The translations under genes and the position numbers were made by a program. From Didymella arachidicola (Eukaryota; Ascomycota; Dothideomycetes; Pleosporales; Didymellaceae), in contig CM049992.1 in assembly GCA_016630955.3 (NCBI GenBank), positions 1,798,001 through 1,862,000 on the forward strand: a DNA stretch of 64,000 nt, given 5' to 3'. Positions 21,637 through 31,904 of the stretch are shown in pieces (within the stretch, counting starts at the first letter, position 1; each line of letters starts with the position of its first letter). Below the pieces are notes generated by a model. It saw only the letters and a list, made by a program, of their open reading frames with translations. It searched no databases and was not told the DNA's origin.

Positions 21637-22392
21637 TCAGCCAAACCTCTTCCCATACCCCTTAACAACCCCATCCAGTATCCCCCTCATCCTCTTGCAC
21701 CCCTCGATCCCCACCGCCAACATGCCCTCGACCCTCTCCATCCTGACCCGCGTCTCTAACACACACACGGCAACCTTGTCACTCTCGCCCAGACAAGCCA
21801 CCGTCAAAAACGGCAACTCCTGTTCCTCGAGCGCATTCAGATCCAGCAGCGGATCATCTGCGCTCTCGTTCCCCGCGGCGCTTGCACTCGCACTGCTCGC
21901 GGCCGAGCAACTGACGAGGTAGTCCGTCATGGGGATGCCCGCATCGACGAGCGCCAGCGTCGCGGCGTTGATGCACGCAGCCAGCAGACTCCCGTCCTGG
22001 GACAGAATATGCAGGTTGATAGTAATGGTGCTGTGCGGATACAAATGCGCCAGCACGACGCCGCCAAACGCCTCGCGCAAGCAGTGCTCCATCTCGCTCG
22101 TGCGCTTATCTCCGCGACCGATTTTCCGGCGGTCGGTGCCCGAGAAGGCGGCCGAGTTGATTTCGACTTCGATTTTGGCCAGGCCGTTGGCGCCCCCGCG
22201 CGCGCCCGAGGAGCGGCCTTCGTGCGGTCCGGTGACGCTGCACAGCAGCTTCGTGTTGCCCATTTCGAGGTATGAGGAGCCGTCAGCGGCGGCTTGTGTG
22301 GAGATCTGGGCGTGGGTGCGGCGCAGCTCGTTCCAGCGGCGCCCGTCGAGGCGCAGGAGCGCGAGCGAATAGGTCGATGTGTCGAGTGGCAT
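21637..22392 (-). CDS. SKI6: Exosome complex subunit RRP41/SKI6
   Basis: An RNase PH-fold subunit of the nine-protein exosome ring, which threads RNA to the catalytic RRP44 and RRP6 for 3'-5' processing and decay in nucleus and cytoplasm. The intronless frame encodes 251 residues, the normal length. Typical RRP41 features are an N-terminal LRLDGRRWNELR, then GSSYLEMGNTKLLCSVTGP, the RRKIGRGDKRTSEME loop, and HSTITINLHILSQDGSLLAACINAATLALVDAGIPM. Yeast RRP41 keeps the fold but is catalytically inactive, and the same is expected here. An Ala/Ser-rich insert (SAASSASASAAGNESADD) breaks the C-terminal part and is variable among fungi. The gene is divergent from the SNF2 gene, 401 bases away. Confidence 0.92.
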   Translation of the reverse strand: MPLDTSTYSLALLRLDGRRWNELRRTHAQISTQAAADGSSYLEMGNTKLLCSVTGPHEGRSSGARGGANGLAKIEVEINSAAFSGTDRRKIGRGDKRTSEMEHCLREAFGGVVLAHLYPHSTITINLHILSQDGSLLAACINAATLALVDAGIPMTDYLVSCSAASSASASAAGNESADDPLLDLNALEEQELPFLTVACLGESDKVAVCVLETRVRMERVEGMLAVGIEGCKRMRGILDGVVKGYGKRFG

Positions 22393-22793
22393 GGCGAGGG
22401 TTGAGGTGGGGGGATGATGCCTGGAAGGGGCGTGGATTTATTTTTATTCAACCAGCGCCAGTATTAATGCTTTCTTGTGCATATATGGAAGGCTTCGTTG
22501 TTGCGCAATTGCGGCTCGTAGATAGAACGAGTTGGAGTGATGACGCGGGTCGAGATATTTTGGATGGTCAGAGCGCAGGCAGGGATCTGCTGAGGGCAAA
22601 AGGGCCCCACCGGTGCTGTCACGTGCTAGCGCGTTCACGCGTGGCGTGTTCTTGCCCGCACTGCACCCACCGTCCACCCACTGTCAACAACGGCGACCAG
22701 CGGTGGAACATGCCAAGGCCACCACTGCGAGATCCTGGATGATTACGGACGGCCATTTGTGTCCAAACAACTCCACGCTGCGCCAGGGCCATC
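22393..22793. promoter_or_regulatory. Shared divergent promoter with CACGTG and ACGCGT sites
   Basis: This 401-base region must contain the promoters of both RRP41 and the SNF2 ATPase. It holds a palindromic CACGTG at 22620-22625 and an ACGCGT at 22637-22642, about 155 bases before the SNF2 ATG. ACGCGT is the core of the MBF (MCB) site known from cell-cycle and DNA-repair genes; CACGTG is a bHLH site. Occupancy is inference. Confidence 0.35.
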
Positions 22794-25700
22794 ATGTCCT
22801 TCTCCCGCTCAAAGTCCAACAGAGAGTACTACAGGGCTCTGCAGTCTCTCGCTGAGAGCGAGACCATGAGCGGCAATGAAAGTGACAATGGGCTCGACAT
22901 TGTCGAATCGTCACGTAGGCAGCTCGGCCTCTCACAATGCATCGAGGGTATGATGCCGAGCTGTACACACCTTCCGCAAATGTCACTGATACAGTCCAGC
23001 ACTAACGCAAACACAAAGTCAGTCGCAGAAGACTGACATTCTGAATTCTCGACAAGAGGTTGCTGGGTTGGGTTCTGACGATGAGTCTGCATTTGAGGCT
23101 GCTCCAAGGGCCCACACAGTTCCTTCGGAAACAGAAGATGACGAGCCAGACGCAGAATCAGAATGGTCTGAAGAAGACACCCGCGCTGCCTATGAGAATT
23201 GGAAAAATCGCAAGACGCTCAAACGCAAACGTGCTGCAGCAGAGACTGTCCGAATCCACCGGCAAAAGAAGTCCAAAGCCGCAGCCGCGACAAGTATCGT
23301 CGGTCGTAAGCCGCCCCCAAAGTCGAAACAGCAGGATTCCCTTGACAAGGCTTTCAGCACCGATTCTGTCGTCGGCGATGCGGACGGTGGCACCTATCTA
23401 GACGACCCAATCCCCGAGTACGTCACTGCACGGCAAAAGATGCTCAAGAAATTGCACGAAGGCGGTCTGCGCTACCCACCCAGCTATGAAGATATCACCT
23501 TCTCAGACTCTGATAATGAAACGGAAGAGAAACCCCAACTCGACCCAGCCATCAAGCCGCAGCGCTTCAAGAGAGCAATCAGGCTCCATGACTCAGCAGG
23601 CGTCATACCAGCTACGATCGCGCAATGGCTGCGCGACTACCAGATCTCGGGCGTGCAGTTTCTGCACGAGCGCTTTGTCAAGCAGACCGGTGCCATCTTG
23701 GGCGACGATATGGGCTTAGGCAAGACGATCCAGGTCATCGCTTTTCTCACTGCCGCATTTGGCAAGACTGGAACTGCACACGACGCCAAACGCATGCGAA
23801 AGATGCGTCGCGCAGGGGATGGACGATGGTACCCACGTGTGCTCATTGTATGTCCCGGCACGCTGATGCAAAACTGGGAGGACGAGTTGAGCAAGTGGGG
23901 ATGGTGGGAGGTGTATCGGTACCATGGGCACGCCGCAGATCGCAAGGGAGTCCTTGGGGCGGCGAAGAAAGGAATGCTCGAGATTATCATCACGACGTAC
24001 AATACGTACCGCATGAATGAGAGCGATGTGAATACGGTGGACTGGGACTGCGTGATTGCAGACGAGTGCCACCAGATCAAGAACAAGGCGTCTGAGGTCA
24101 CGATTGCGATGAACAAAGTCAATGCGCTATGTCGCATTGGACTCACAGGCACGGCGATACAAAACAAGTACGAGGAACTCTGGAACCTCTTGAATTGGGC
24201 GCGACCAGGCGCATACGGCTCGGCACAGGAGTGGAAGCAGACCATCAGCCTGCCACTGAAGCTCGGCCAGGCACACGACGCAACCAATGCCCAGCTCGCC
24301 GACTCGCGCAGCCGCGCACAAGATCTCGTGCACAAAATCCTCCCCAGCGTGTTCCTGCGACGCATGAAGACGCTGATCGCCGACCAGCTCCCCAAGAAAA
24401 GCGACCGTGTCGTCTTCTGCCAGCTGACCGAGACCCAAGCTGACGCCTACCGCACCTTCCTCGAGTCCGACAAATGCGAGTACATTCGTACCGCAAAGGA
24501 GCCTTGTGACTGTGCGTCGGGAAAATCACGCGGCTGGTGCTGCTACACATCGATACCCGAGACGGATGAGAAGTGGGCGAAGTACATGTTTCCGTGCATG
24601 GTCACGCTTCAGAAGCTCGCAAACCACATCGCGCTCATCGTTCCGTCGTCGACCGATGGAAGAGAGAAGCAAGCCAAGGACCTGCAGATCCTGAAAACGG
24701 CGTGCCCGTCGACGTTCCAGGAGCTGTGGCGCAACCGCGATGCGATACTGAAGCAGTCGCAGCGCGAGTTCTGCGGGAAATGGAAGGTGCTGCGTCGACT
24801 TTTGGACTTCTGGCACGCCAACGGCGACAAAGTGCTCATCTTCAGCCACTCAGTACGGCTTCTCCGGCTTCTTCGTGGGCTGTTCGACGTCGACGGGACC
24901 AAATACAATTTCAGCTACCTCGACGGGTCCATGTCGTACGCAGAGCGCGCTGCCGCAGTCGCAGATTTCAATGCCAACCTAACGCAGTTCGTGTTCTTGA
25001 TCAGCACCAAGGCCGGTGGCGTGGGCCTCAACATCACCAGCGCGAACAAAGTCGTCGTAGTGGATCCGAACTGGAATCCTGCGTACGACCTGCAGGCGCA
25101 GGACCGCGCGTACCGCATAGGTCAAACACGCGACGTTGAAGTCTTCCGCCTCGTGAGTGCCGGCACGATTGAAGAAATCGTGTATGCGCGCCAGATCTAC
25201 AAGCAGCAGCAGGCAAACATCGGGTACGTCGCCTCTGAGGAACGGAGATACTTCCGCGGCGTCATGGACACTGCGAGTAAGAAGGGTGAGCTGTTTGGGC
25301 TGGAGAATCTGTTCACGTTCCAGGAGAACAGCGTTTTGCTTCGGGATATCATGCACAAGACTAATGTCGCCGAGAGCAGAGCAGGTGTCCAGGCGGTGAA
25401 TTTCCAGTTCGACGAGACGCAGTGCGAGAGCGACGAGGACGATGTGCTCAGCAACAAGGCTCTCGGTCTTGGTACTTCTATCGATGACGATAATCTCGCC
25501 AGTATCAAGCGCCTCGCCGATTCTCTCACCATCGCAAGCGGAGCGAGTGCACTTAGTGACGCAGACAGCGCCAAGTCTCGTGGTCGCAAAAAGCACATCA
25601 AGGCCCTCGGCGGCGACCCGATCAATGCGATCCTCACCAAAGCTGGCGTGCAGTACACCCATGAAAACTCCGAAGTCATCGGGTGCTCGGACGTAGAAGC

Positions 25701-26130
25701 GCGGCTGGGCAAACAGGCAATGGAGCTGCGCAACGACATCGATCTGAGCGCGCGCCGCGTCTTCCAAGGCACGCAGAGCCAGAGCAAGAGCCAGAGTCAA
25801 GCAGCGGTGCCTCAAGGAACTGAGCGCCTTCCAACAGTGCACTCACATCTCTTAACTTTCGCCGCCGAGGATGAGGACGACGATGAAGTCGACGAACTAC
25901 GAGAATCAGGCCGCACACCAAGAAAAGACTTCCAAATCTCATACCGCTACCGGCCCCCTGAGCAAATCCGTCGTCGCCAGTTCTGCGCTATGGCGGAGAG
26001 TATGGGCTTCGATGACCCCGTCGAGTTCGCGCTGCTGGTCGAAAGCAGTACGCAGGCCGAGCGGCGGAAGATGCTGGAGCGCTTCTACCAGGGGCGGAGA
26101 AAAGCGCTCGGGAGGGAGGGGGCGGGCTGA
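22794..26130 (+). CDS. SNF2-family ATPase, ERCC6L2-like
   Basis: A nuclear Swi2/Snf2 DNA translocase of about 1075 residues, most like the ERCC6L2 (RAD26-like, SWITCH2) group implicated in DNA repair. Proposed exons are 22794-22947 and 23057-26130; the 109-nt intron (GTATGA..GACAAG) has a CTGAC branch site and joins in frame before a Glu/Asp-rich region. The N-terminal 200 residues are acidic and basic low-complexity sequence. The helicase core has motif I DDMGLGKT (Lys about 274), motif II as DECH (about 387) rather than DEAH, motif III LTGTAIQN, and motifs V-VI STKAGGVGLNIT and QAQDRAYRIGQ. After the core comes IYKQQQANIGYVASEERRYF, seen in ERCC6L2 relatives. The C-terminus has a MAESMGFDDPVEFALLV segment. 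Intact. Confidence 0.88.
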
Positions 26131-26574
26131 ATGTATGAAGGATTGGATAGTGACAAGGGAAGATAGTTAGTTTGAGGACACAAGATGCGATTATACCCAA
26201 GAAGTGTTGTTCTGAGAGACGTAAGGAGGATTGTAGATGTCGCTGTAGCCTGTCTTCTGGTTGTGGGACGCTTGTTGGCGATTAATAATAGTCAGTAAGC
26301 CTAATTCGACTCCCTTCAGTTGCTTTGTCCTATCGAAAAGCTCTCCATACATTCTGCAGGACTGCTAGGTTAAGCTTAAGACAAATGCGTACATTTTCGG
26401 ACTCCAGGCGGGCGGGTGAGAAAGACTGTGTTGGTGGGAAATGACAACATGGCACTCCTGTTGATCATTGCTAATAAACATGTATTCTGAGGGAGTGTGG
26501 ATGGCTTGTTGTCGGAAAAAACATCGCATAGCTAATGAGTGTGATCACCATGTTTGACGAAAGTGATTTCAAAT
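26131..26574. other. Convergent 3' spacer
   Basis: Between the SNF2 stop and the end of the RNase III-like gene. No gene is seen. Confidence 0.4.
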
Positions 26575-27259
26575 CTAGCATCCATCCCAAGACTTCGCTT
26601 TTCCCGGTAAATCTATTACTGGAATCCGTTTAAAACTCGGTCTGCTGCTTCCAGGAGTCAGAAAACATGCGCAAGGCGGAGTGGTAGGCTTTCGCGCATG
26701 ACCACAATCCGGACTGGCAACACTGACTCTGGGACCTACAGAGAGGCGCAGTTCCAAACCCGCAAAACGACAAAGCCCTGCCAATCGCAGATGATTCACT
26801 CCTGCGTGCAGTCTCGTGCTTGAAACAAGAGACCCCACGTAAAACTGAGTTCTGTATAGCAAAACCTCTCGGTAAGAGGATCTAATGCTGCTTCGCTCCG
26901 CAGGTCCCGGAATGGGTTGTCCAGGGATCTATAGTATGCACATTAGTTGATTGGTGAGAAGTGTTCAAGGTGGGTGATGGAGAGGATGCAACGTTACCAT
27001 GAGAAGGCGATGATCAAGAAACCCGAAATGCTCCATCACCCGAAGGACGGCGGTATCTCCGCCATCCTGGTAGACAGCGCCGATAATGGCCTCTAGGGTG
27101 CTGGCCACCATTTTTGCGGACACGACGGTGCCTTCGTTGCAGAAGACATAGGTGTCGATGCCGTGACTGTAGCCCCGGCGAGCGAGGCTGTCGTTGCTGA
27201 GAATGTCGTTGCGCAGAGTCGTCCAGTCACTGGGGTCCAGGTCCCTGTCTGATACGGTA

Positions 27260-27306
27260 CAGTCCGTGCGCACCCAACGAGCCAGTTCAGTCAACGAGCC
27301 ACCCCA
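27260..27306. repeat. Left terminal inverted repeat of element 1
   Basis: Starts directly after TA at 27258-27259 and contains two 17-bp units with ACGAGCCA. It pairs, with mismatches, with the right end of the element. Confidence 0.7.
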
Positions 27307-27412
27307 ACAAGATCAGACGACAAAAAAGATGAGGTTATTGAGCCACCTACAATAGCTATTATCGTGAGATTTTTAGGTGTATTGATATATGGACGCTACT
27401 AAAGCGTTTGCA

Positions 27413-29302
27413 CTACTTGTATCTCGCTGGCGTCTTAAGTTGGCGGTTGCGCAGGCCAAATTTGGGTGGAGAGGGCGCCCGAGGCGGACTGGCAACAACC
27501 TGACTTAATGGAGCAACAACACGACGACGCTTTGTCGGTTTTTTTGCTGGCTTGTGTGAGGCTTCTCGCTTACGCTTATTTGCTGTATCGCGACTTTTTT
27601 GAGCGGTTGCAGCTTGTTTTTGCTGCTTTTTGAGTGCCCGTTCGGCAGCTTTCTCCTCACGCTGCCGTAACTGCTCCGCATCCCTAGCAATTTTGGCTTG
27701 TTGTCGAGCCACCTTTGCAGTTTCTTGAGAGCACTTTTTCTCAGCTACTTCTGCTGCTTTTCTCTCTCTATCGCGAGCTTTTTGGAGTTGTAGCTCCGCG
27801 GCTTCGTCTAGTTCTGCGGCCTTGCACGCGCGCTCGCTGGCAAGCTTCCTAGGACTGTAGAATACAGCTCCGCCGTGCCAATCGTCGCCTTCTCGTGTAG
27901 TCAGTGTTGTTGATTTAGACGGTCGGGATCTCATAAGGTTGAGTTCAGCGCGTAGCTCCGCGTTTTAGAGGCGGAGAAGCTCGTTGTTGACCTGCAGCGA
28001 GTGTAGGCCTTAGGACAGCCGTTTGGCTTCAACTTTGGCCTTGTCAGCCACCGCAGCGTCAAAAATTTTGCGCAGCTGAGGCCAGGTATCGCCGTTGCCT
28101 TGCTCTCCAATTCCTGGGTCGTCATCTTGTTGTTGTGGGTGGTTGTTGAAGCGTTGAAGTACCCGGCTTGAGTCCATCGGCCATACGCCTGTAGCTTGAA
28201 AACTCTTCAATATGAGATCATGAGTCATTGTAGAGCTCCACGCCGGCCAAAAGTGACGATAGAAGTCCTGTTTGGTGATCCGGGAGAGGCCTTGGGTTCG
28301 CTGGAGGTGTTGAGTAAGCTCCTCGGTGTAGTGCTTCGAAAGCGGCCTAAAGAGAACCACATCCAACGGCTGCAAGCTGTGGGTTGAATGGGGAGGATAC
28401 ACCATAACCATGATACGTTTGGCTTCACAAAACTCCAAAAATTCGGGCGTGAGGTGGCTGGCGTGCCCGTCAAGGATCAGAAGCCGCCATTAACGACGAG
28501 CTTTAGCTGCTATATGACGTTTAAACACCTGTTGAAGCCAGGCAAGACCCAACTCGTTGTTGGACTATCCCAAAGCTGAGTGGGATACAAATGTTTAGTG
28601 TTGTTAGGCGTCCAAAAGGTCGTGAACCTAGCTTGATTAAACCCCGGAGGTGCCCTGGTAGATGAGAGCGGGCGGCAATGCATCTCTAGAAGCACATACG
28701 CAAGCTAACAGCGTAATCCATTCTCTGTTGCCATCTCTCATCGCCTGGGTACGCTCTCCCGCTTCCCAAATTGCCTTGGAGAAGATCCTCTTTCTGCGGT
28801 CGGCGATACCGACAAAGAAGCCCTTCTTATCCATATTGTACGTATTGCGCTCGTCAATCCCATGTTCCTCCATCTTGAAGTGCAGCAAGTTGAAGTACAA
28901 CTCGTATTTATGCTTGCTGTCGGCTAGGTGACGCTCACGATCAATACTGGTGTCTTATTTGGTGGTGACCTCGTCGGGATGGCGATGGCGAAACCGGTCA
29001 ACCCAGCTCTCAGAGACCTTGTGCTGCGCAACAGCGCTTCCGAAATTTTTCAAAATACCCCGTGTAAGTGGTAGACAATCTCTTGTTGCCCTCTCTATAT
29101 GCTTGACAACCTCCTGCTCTTGTTGTGGGTTGAGTTGTTGTTGATTTGCGCATTTGGCTTCATGGGAGACCTGCAAACCCTTGTGCCGCCGCGACAGCGT
29201 TGTTCGATCAACTCTGAGTATTTTTGCAACTTGGCGGTACGAAAAATTATCTCCAGCTTCACGCGATTCCAAGTATTCAATCGCTTCTTGAATCGGATCC
29301 AT
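27413..29302 (-). pseudogene. Transposase of element 1, RIP-degraded
   Basis: A pogo-type DDE transposase of 629 codons in one unbroken reading frame, with an N-terminal helix-turn-helix (SYRQVAKILRVDRTTLSRRH), a CENP-B-like second HTH (VSESWVDRFRHRHPDE) and the catalytic triad: Asp in NMDKKGF (28829-28831), in LILDGHASH (28469-28471) and in LQPLDVV (28361-28363). The spacings are 120 and 36 codons. The C-terminus is Lys/Arg rich and ends at 27413. Nine internal stops lie at 28957, 28639, 28630, 28606, 28597, 28567, 28492, 28012 and 27967 (first base, minus strand). By context and by comparison with element 2 they replace Gln or Trp codons, which is what C-to-T or G-to-A change produces. No frameshift is needed, so the gene was killed by point mutation alone. 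Confidence 0.85.
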
Positions 29303-29359
29303 GGTGGTGGAGTTATGACGCGTTGAAGATGGGACGACGCGTTACGTTGGGATGGTGGG

Positions 29360-29410
29360 GTGGCTCGTCACGCGAAGTGGCTCGTCACGCGAAGTGGCTC
29401 GTCACGCGCA
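29360..29410. repeat. Three tandem 17-bp subterminal repeats of element 1
   Basis: Units at 29360-29376, 29377-29393 and 29394-29410, consensus GTGGCTCGTCACGCGAA; the first two are identical and the third ends in CA. They are inverted relative to two diverged units at the left end, as expected for transposase-binding subterminal repeats. Confidence 0.85.
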
Positions 29411-29416
29411 CGGTTA

Positions 29417-29466
29417 CAGTGTCCGTGCCCGTAACGCGCGTGCAGCGTAACGCGCACCCCAACCAC
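29417..29466. repeat. Left terminal inverted repeat of element 2
   Basis: 50 bp beginning CAGTGTCCGTGCCCGTAACG and ending CCAACCAC. It matches the reverse complement of 31499-31546 with one substitution and a 2-bp length difference. Confidence 0.92.
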
Positions 29467-29507
29467 TTTTCCATCCCATCTTGCACCCCCAATATCTCCA
29501 CGCCACA

Positions 29508-31396
29508 ATGTCACTAGAGGAAGCCCTTGCAGAATTACGCGCAGCTGATCCTAACAAACCTATCTCGTATACAGCTTTAGCTAAAAAAAACATGGTGTTA
29601 CAAGGTCAACTTTAACGCGCAGACACCAAGGCAAAAGCACGTCCCGTGAAGCCAAGGCCTCTACACAACAACTACTCACTCCACATCAAGAGGCAGGCCT
29701 TGTAAGATACATAGAAGGTCTTACAGTACGTCATCTGCCACCTACAAGATCAATGATCAAGGGGTTTGCAGAGGAGATCGGCCGAACAAGCGTGTCAGAG
29801 TCATGGGTCACCAGCTTCCTCAAGCGTCACCAAGACCAGCTTATCACTCAATGGGTTACTGCTATGGACTCTAATCGCCACAAAGCCGATTCCTGTGAGA
29901 AATATAAGGGCTACTTCAGCCTTATGGAGAAGAAGATGGCCCAGTATAGTATAGAACCTGGTCAAACATACAATATGGATGAGAAGGGCTTCGCTATTAG
30001 GACGCTCTCCAAGTCAAAACGGGTGTTTGATAGGCCTCTATATGAGCAAAAGTAGACTCAGCAAGCTATTCAAGATGGCAATCGAGAGTGGATTACCCTG
30101 CTCTCGTGTATATGTGGGGATGGGAGCGTCCTTCCACCAGGCCTCATCTATGCCGCTGAATCTCAGAACATTCAGAGTACTTGGGTAGATGAGATGGATG
30201 CCAAAACACACTCAGCCTTCGTTGCAGTCTCTCCTACTGGGTGGACGAACGACGATGTAGCACTAGGTTGGATTGAGCAGGTGTTTGATCGCTACACCAA
30301 GGAGAAGGCAGGAAGGAAGCACCGTCTACTCATTCTGGATGGCCATGGGAGTCACCTGACGACAGCTTTTATTGCCTACTGTGATCGCAATCGAATCACG
30401 ATAGCTGTGTACCTACCTCACAGTACTCATACTCTTCAACCACTTGATGTAGTATGCTTCAGTCCTCCGGCTCAAAACTACTCCCAGGTGCTCGCAGATC
30501 ATCTACAAGATACCTTAGGCCTCATCCCAATCAAGAAGGGTGACTTCTTCCGCCTCTTCTGGTCTGCCTGGGTGAAAACCTTCACCAAACAGCTCATTGA
30601 GAGCGCCTTCAAGCATACTGGGTTGATACCGTTTGACCCAGAGATGGTACTCAAAAGGTTCAAGAAGAAGTATGGACCTTCACCTAAACCAGCTGTGCCT
30701 GTTCCAGTATATGCAGGCAAGGATTGGCAGGCAGTTGATGCCCATCTATCTGCTGCCGTTGGCGATAGATACTCAGAAGATGCTGTAGTAGTGAAGGATA
30801 CCTTGCACCACCTCTCTATCCAAAATCAGCTTCTTGAGATGGAAAATTCGAAGCTACAACATGCTCTATATCACGAGAAGAGAGGCACTAAGAAGAAGAG
30901 GCCTCTCCCAGTCCATCGGAGGCAGTCATGGGAGGCAGAGACTGAGTGGTGGTCTCCTTCACGTGTCAATCGAGGCCAGCAGCTCCTAGACGAAGCCGAT
31001 GACGTAGAGAAGGCAGAAGAGATTAGAAAAGCAGACGCAGCTGAGCTCCGTGAGTCTACTCGCTTGCTCAAGCAGAAGCTTGAGGCAGAGAAGGTGGAGA
31101 AGCGAGCAAGAGAGAAGAAGGAGCGGGATGAGAGGCATGCCAGAGAGCGAGCAGAAATCGACGCACGGAAAGAGGCACGGGCACTCAAGAAGGCACAGAA
31201 TGATCAGGCAAAAGCTATACAATTATCCCAAAGAGGCAAGCGTAAGGCCTCACAAGCTGCAGCACCAAAAAAGAAGCAGAGGCGTAGTGCTGCAGGTAGT
31301 GTTCGTGAGGTGCCTGCACCAAGTCCTCAACCAGCACCTCCACTTAAGACTACCACACGAGGCCGCAACGTTAAGCTACCATACAAGTATCGTTAG
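29508..31396 (+). pseudogene. Transposase of element 2, two lesions
   Basis: A pogo-type DDE transposase of about 628 codons related to, but clearly different from, that of element 1. It starts at ATG 29508. The frame shifts at a run of eight A (29583-29590), where alignment with element 1 expects six; after the run it reads HGVTRSTLTRRHQGK. A second lesion is TAG at 30053-30055, aligning to an Arg codon in element 1. The rest is open to TAG at 31394-31396. The triad is complete: Asp in NMDEKGF (29978-29980), LILDGHGSH (30338-30340) and LQPLDVV (30446-30448), with the same 120 and 36 codon spacing. The C-terminal 150 residues are a Glu/Lys/Arg-rich coiled coil with a basic tail. Only two changes separate it from an open frame, in contrast to the nine stops of its host. 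Confidence 0.85.
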
Positions 31397-31498
31397 GATC
31401 AGTGTCGCATAGGCCTATAGAACACTCTGCTAGAAAATCTAGTTAAGATAGCAATTGTGTGTAGCTCAATAGCTTCATTTTTGGAGGCTCACATTTAG

Positions 31499-31546
31499 GT
31501 GGTTGGTGCGCGTTACGATGCACGCGCGTTACGGGCACGGACACTG
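31499..31546. repeat. Right terminal inverted repeat of element 2
   Basis: 48 bp ending GGGCACGGACACTG, directly before TA at 31547-31548; the mate of 29417-29466. Confidence 0.92.
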
Positions 31547-31904
31547 TAGTGTAGACGTCCTGACATCGATGCCGGAGCAACCACCCAAACAACGGAAACC
31601 GGGGTTGGGAACAACGCAGCATAGCTGCACCTGCCACACTTCTCGTAATCGAAGACTGGGAGTTATTTGAATGTCTAGATTATGCCCACAGCAAACTGCT
31701 GCGACTGGTATACGTAGCGTAGACGTACCTGGTATCATAGTAGCGATTGTATCCAGAAACCACCGTAGGCCGTAACAACATATATATACAACAAAATCGC
31801 AAACCTCGCTATGCGATGTGATGACGCTCTCAAACTCGAAAGCAGCTACAGCAAAACTCAAAACGCGGAAACGAACCTCCTCACTTCAGCCGCTAAAAGA
31901 CGGC

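Larger units (their letters stand above)
29417..31546 (+). mobile_element. pogo/Fot1-type DNA transposon 2, nested
   Basis: A 2130-bp Tc1/mariner-superfamily element flanked by TA duplications (29415-29416 and 31547-31548). Its terminal inverted repeats are 48 to 50 bp, nearly identical, starting CAGTGTCCGTGCCCG. The single transposase gene lies on the plus strand. The element sits inside the right terminal repeat of element 1 and is therefore the younger insertion. Confidence 0.92.
27260..31551 (-). mobile_element. pogo/Fot1-type DNA transposon 1, with element 2 nested in its right end
   Basis: A Tc1/mariner-superfamily, pogo-like element about 2.16 kb long without its guest (27260-29416 plus 31549-31551). 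It is flanked by TA at 27258-27259 and 31552-31553. Its ends are imperfect inverted repeats: left CAGTCCGTGCGCACCC, right (inward) CACTAACCGTGCGCG. Both then continue into copies of a 17-bp unit containing ACGAGCCA, two on the left and three on the right. The transposase runs on the minus strand. The guest element entered a TA inside the right terminal repeat. Confidence 0.8.
26575..31738 (-). pseudogene. RNase III-like gene split by nested transposons
   Basis: The 3' part, 27258 down to 26575, carries the second half of an RNase III domain: ILSNDSLARRGYSHGID and then STLEAIIGAVYQDGG, the conserved helix with the catalytic Glu/Asp region. A 66-nt intron-like segment (GTAACG at 26996 to ACTATAG) joins in frame to a longer C-terminal extension ending in TAG at 26575-26577. 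Upstream, the frame is cut at a TA (27258-27259) where a transposon begins. It resumes in the same frame at a TA at 31552-31553, beyond the insertions; removal of 27260-31551 plus one TA restores a single frame (GIDVRTST joined to VSDRDLDPSD). The 5' part can start at ATG 31738. The usual LGDAVL motif of RNase III is not clear in that part, so it may be mutated or spliced. Confidence 0.65.

Noticed and set aside
24979..25842. 287-codon open frame on the minus strand
   Set aside because: It is antisense to the helicase core of the SNF2 gene, with no domain of its own.
29360..29410. A microsatellite or CRISPR-like repeat
   Set aside because: Only three units without spacers, matched by inverted diverged units at the other end of element 1, so it is part of the transposon terminus.
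31561..31710. Plus-strand text resembling an RNase III-like LLVIEDWELF segment
   Set aside because: It is short, on the strand opposite to the RNase III fragment, and has no start or continuation; the minus-strand frame that joins across the TA sites explains the region better.
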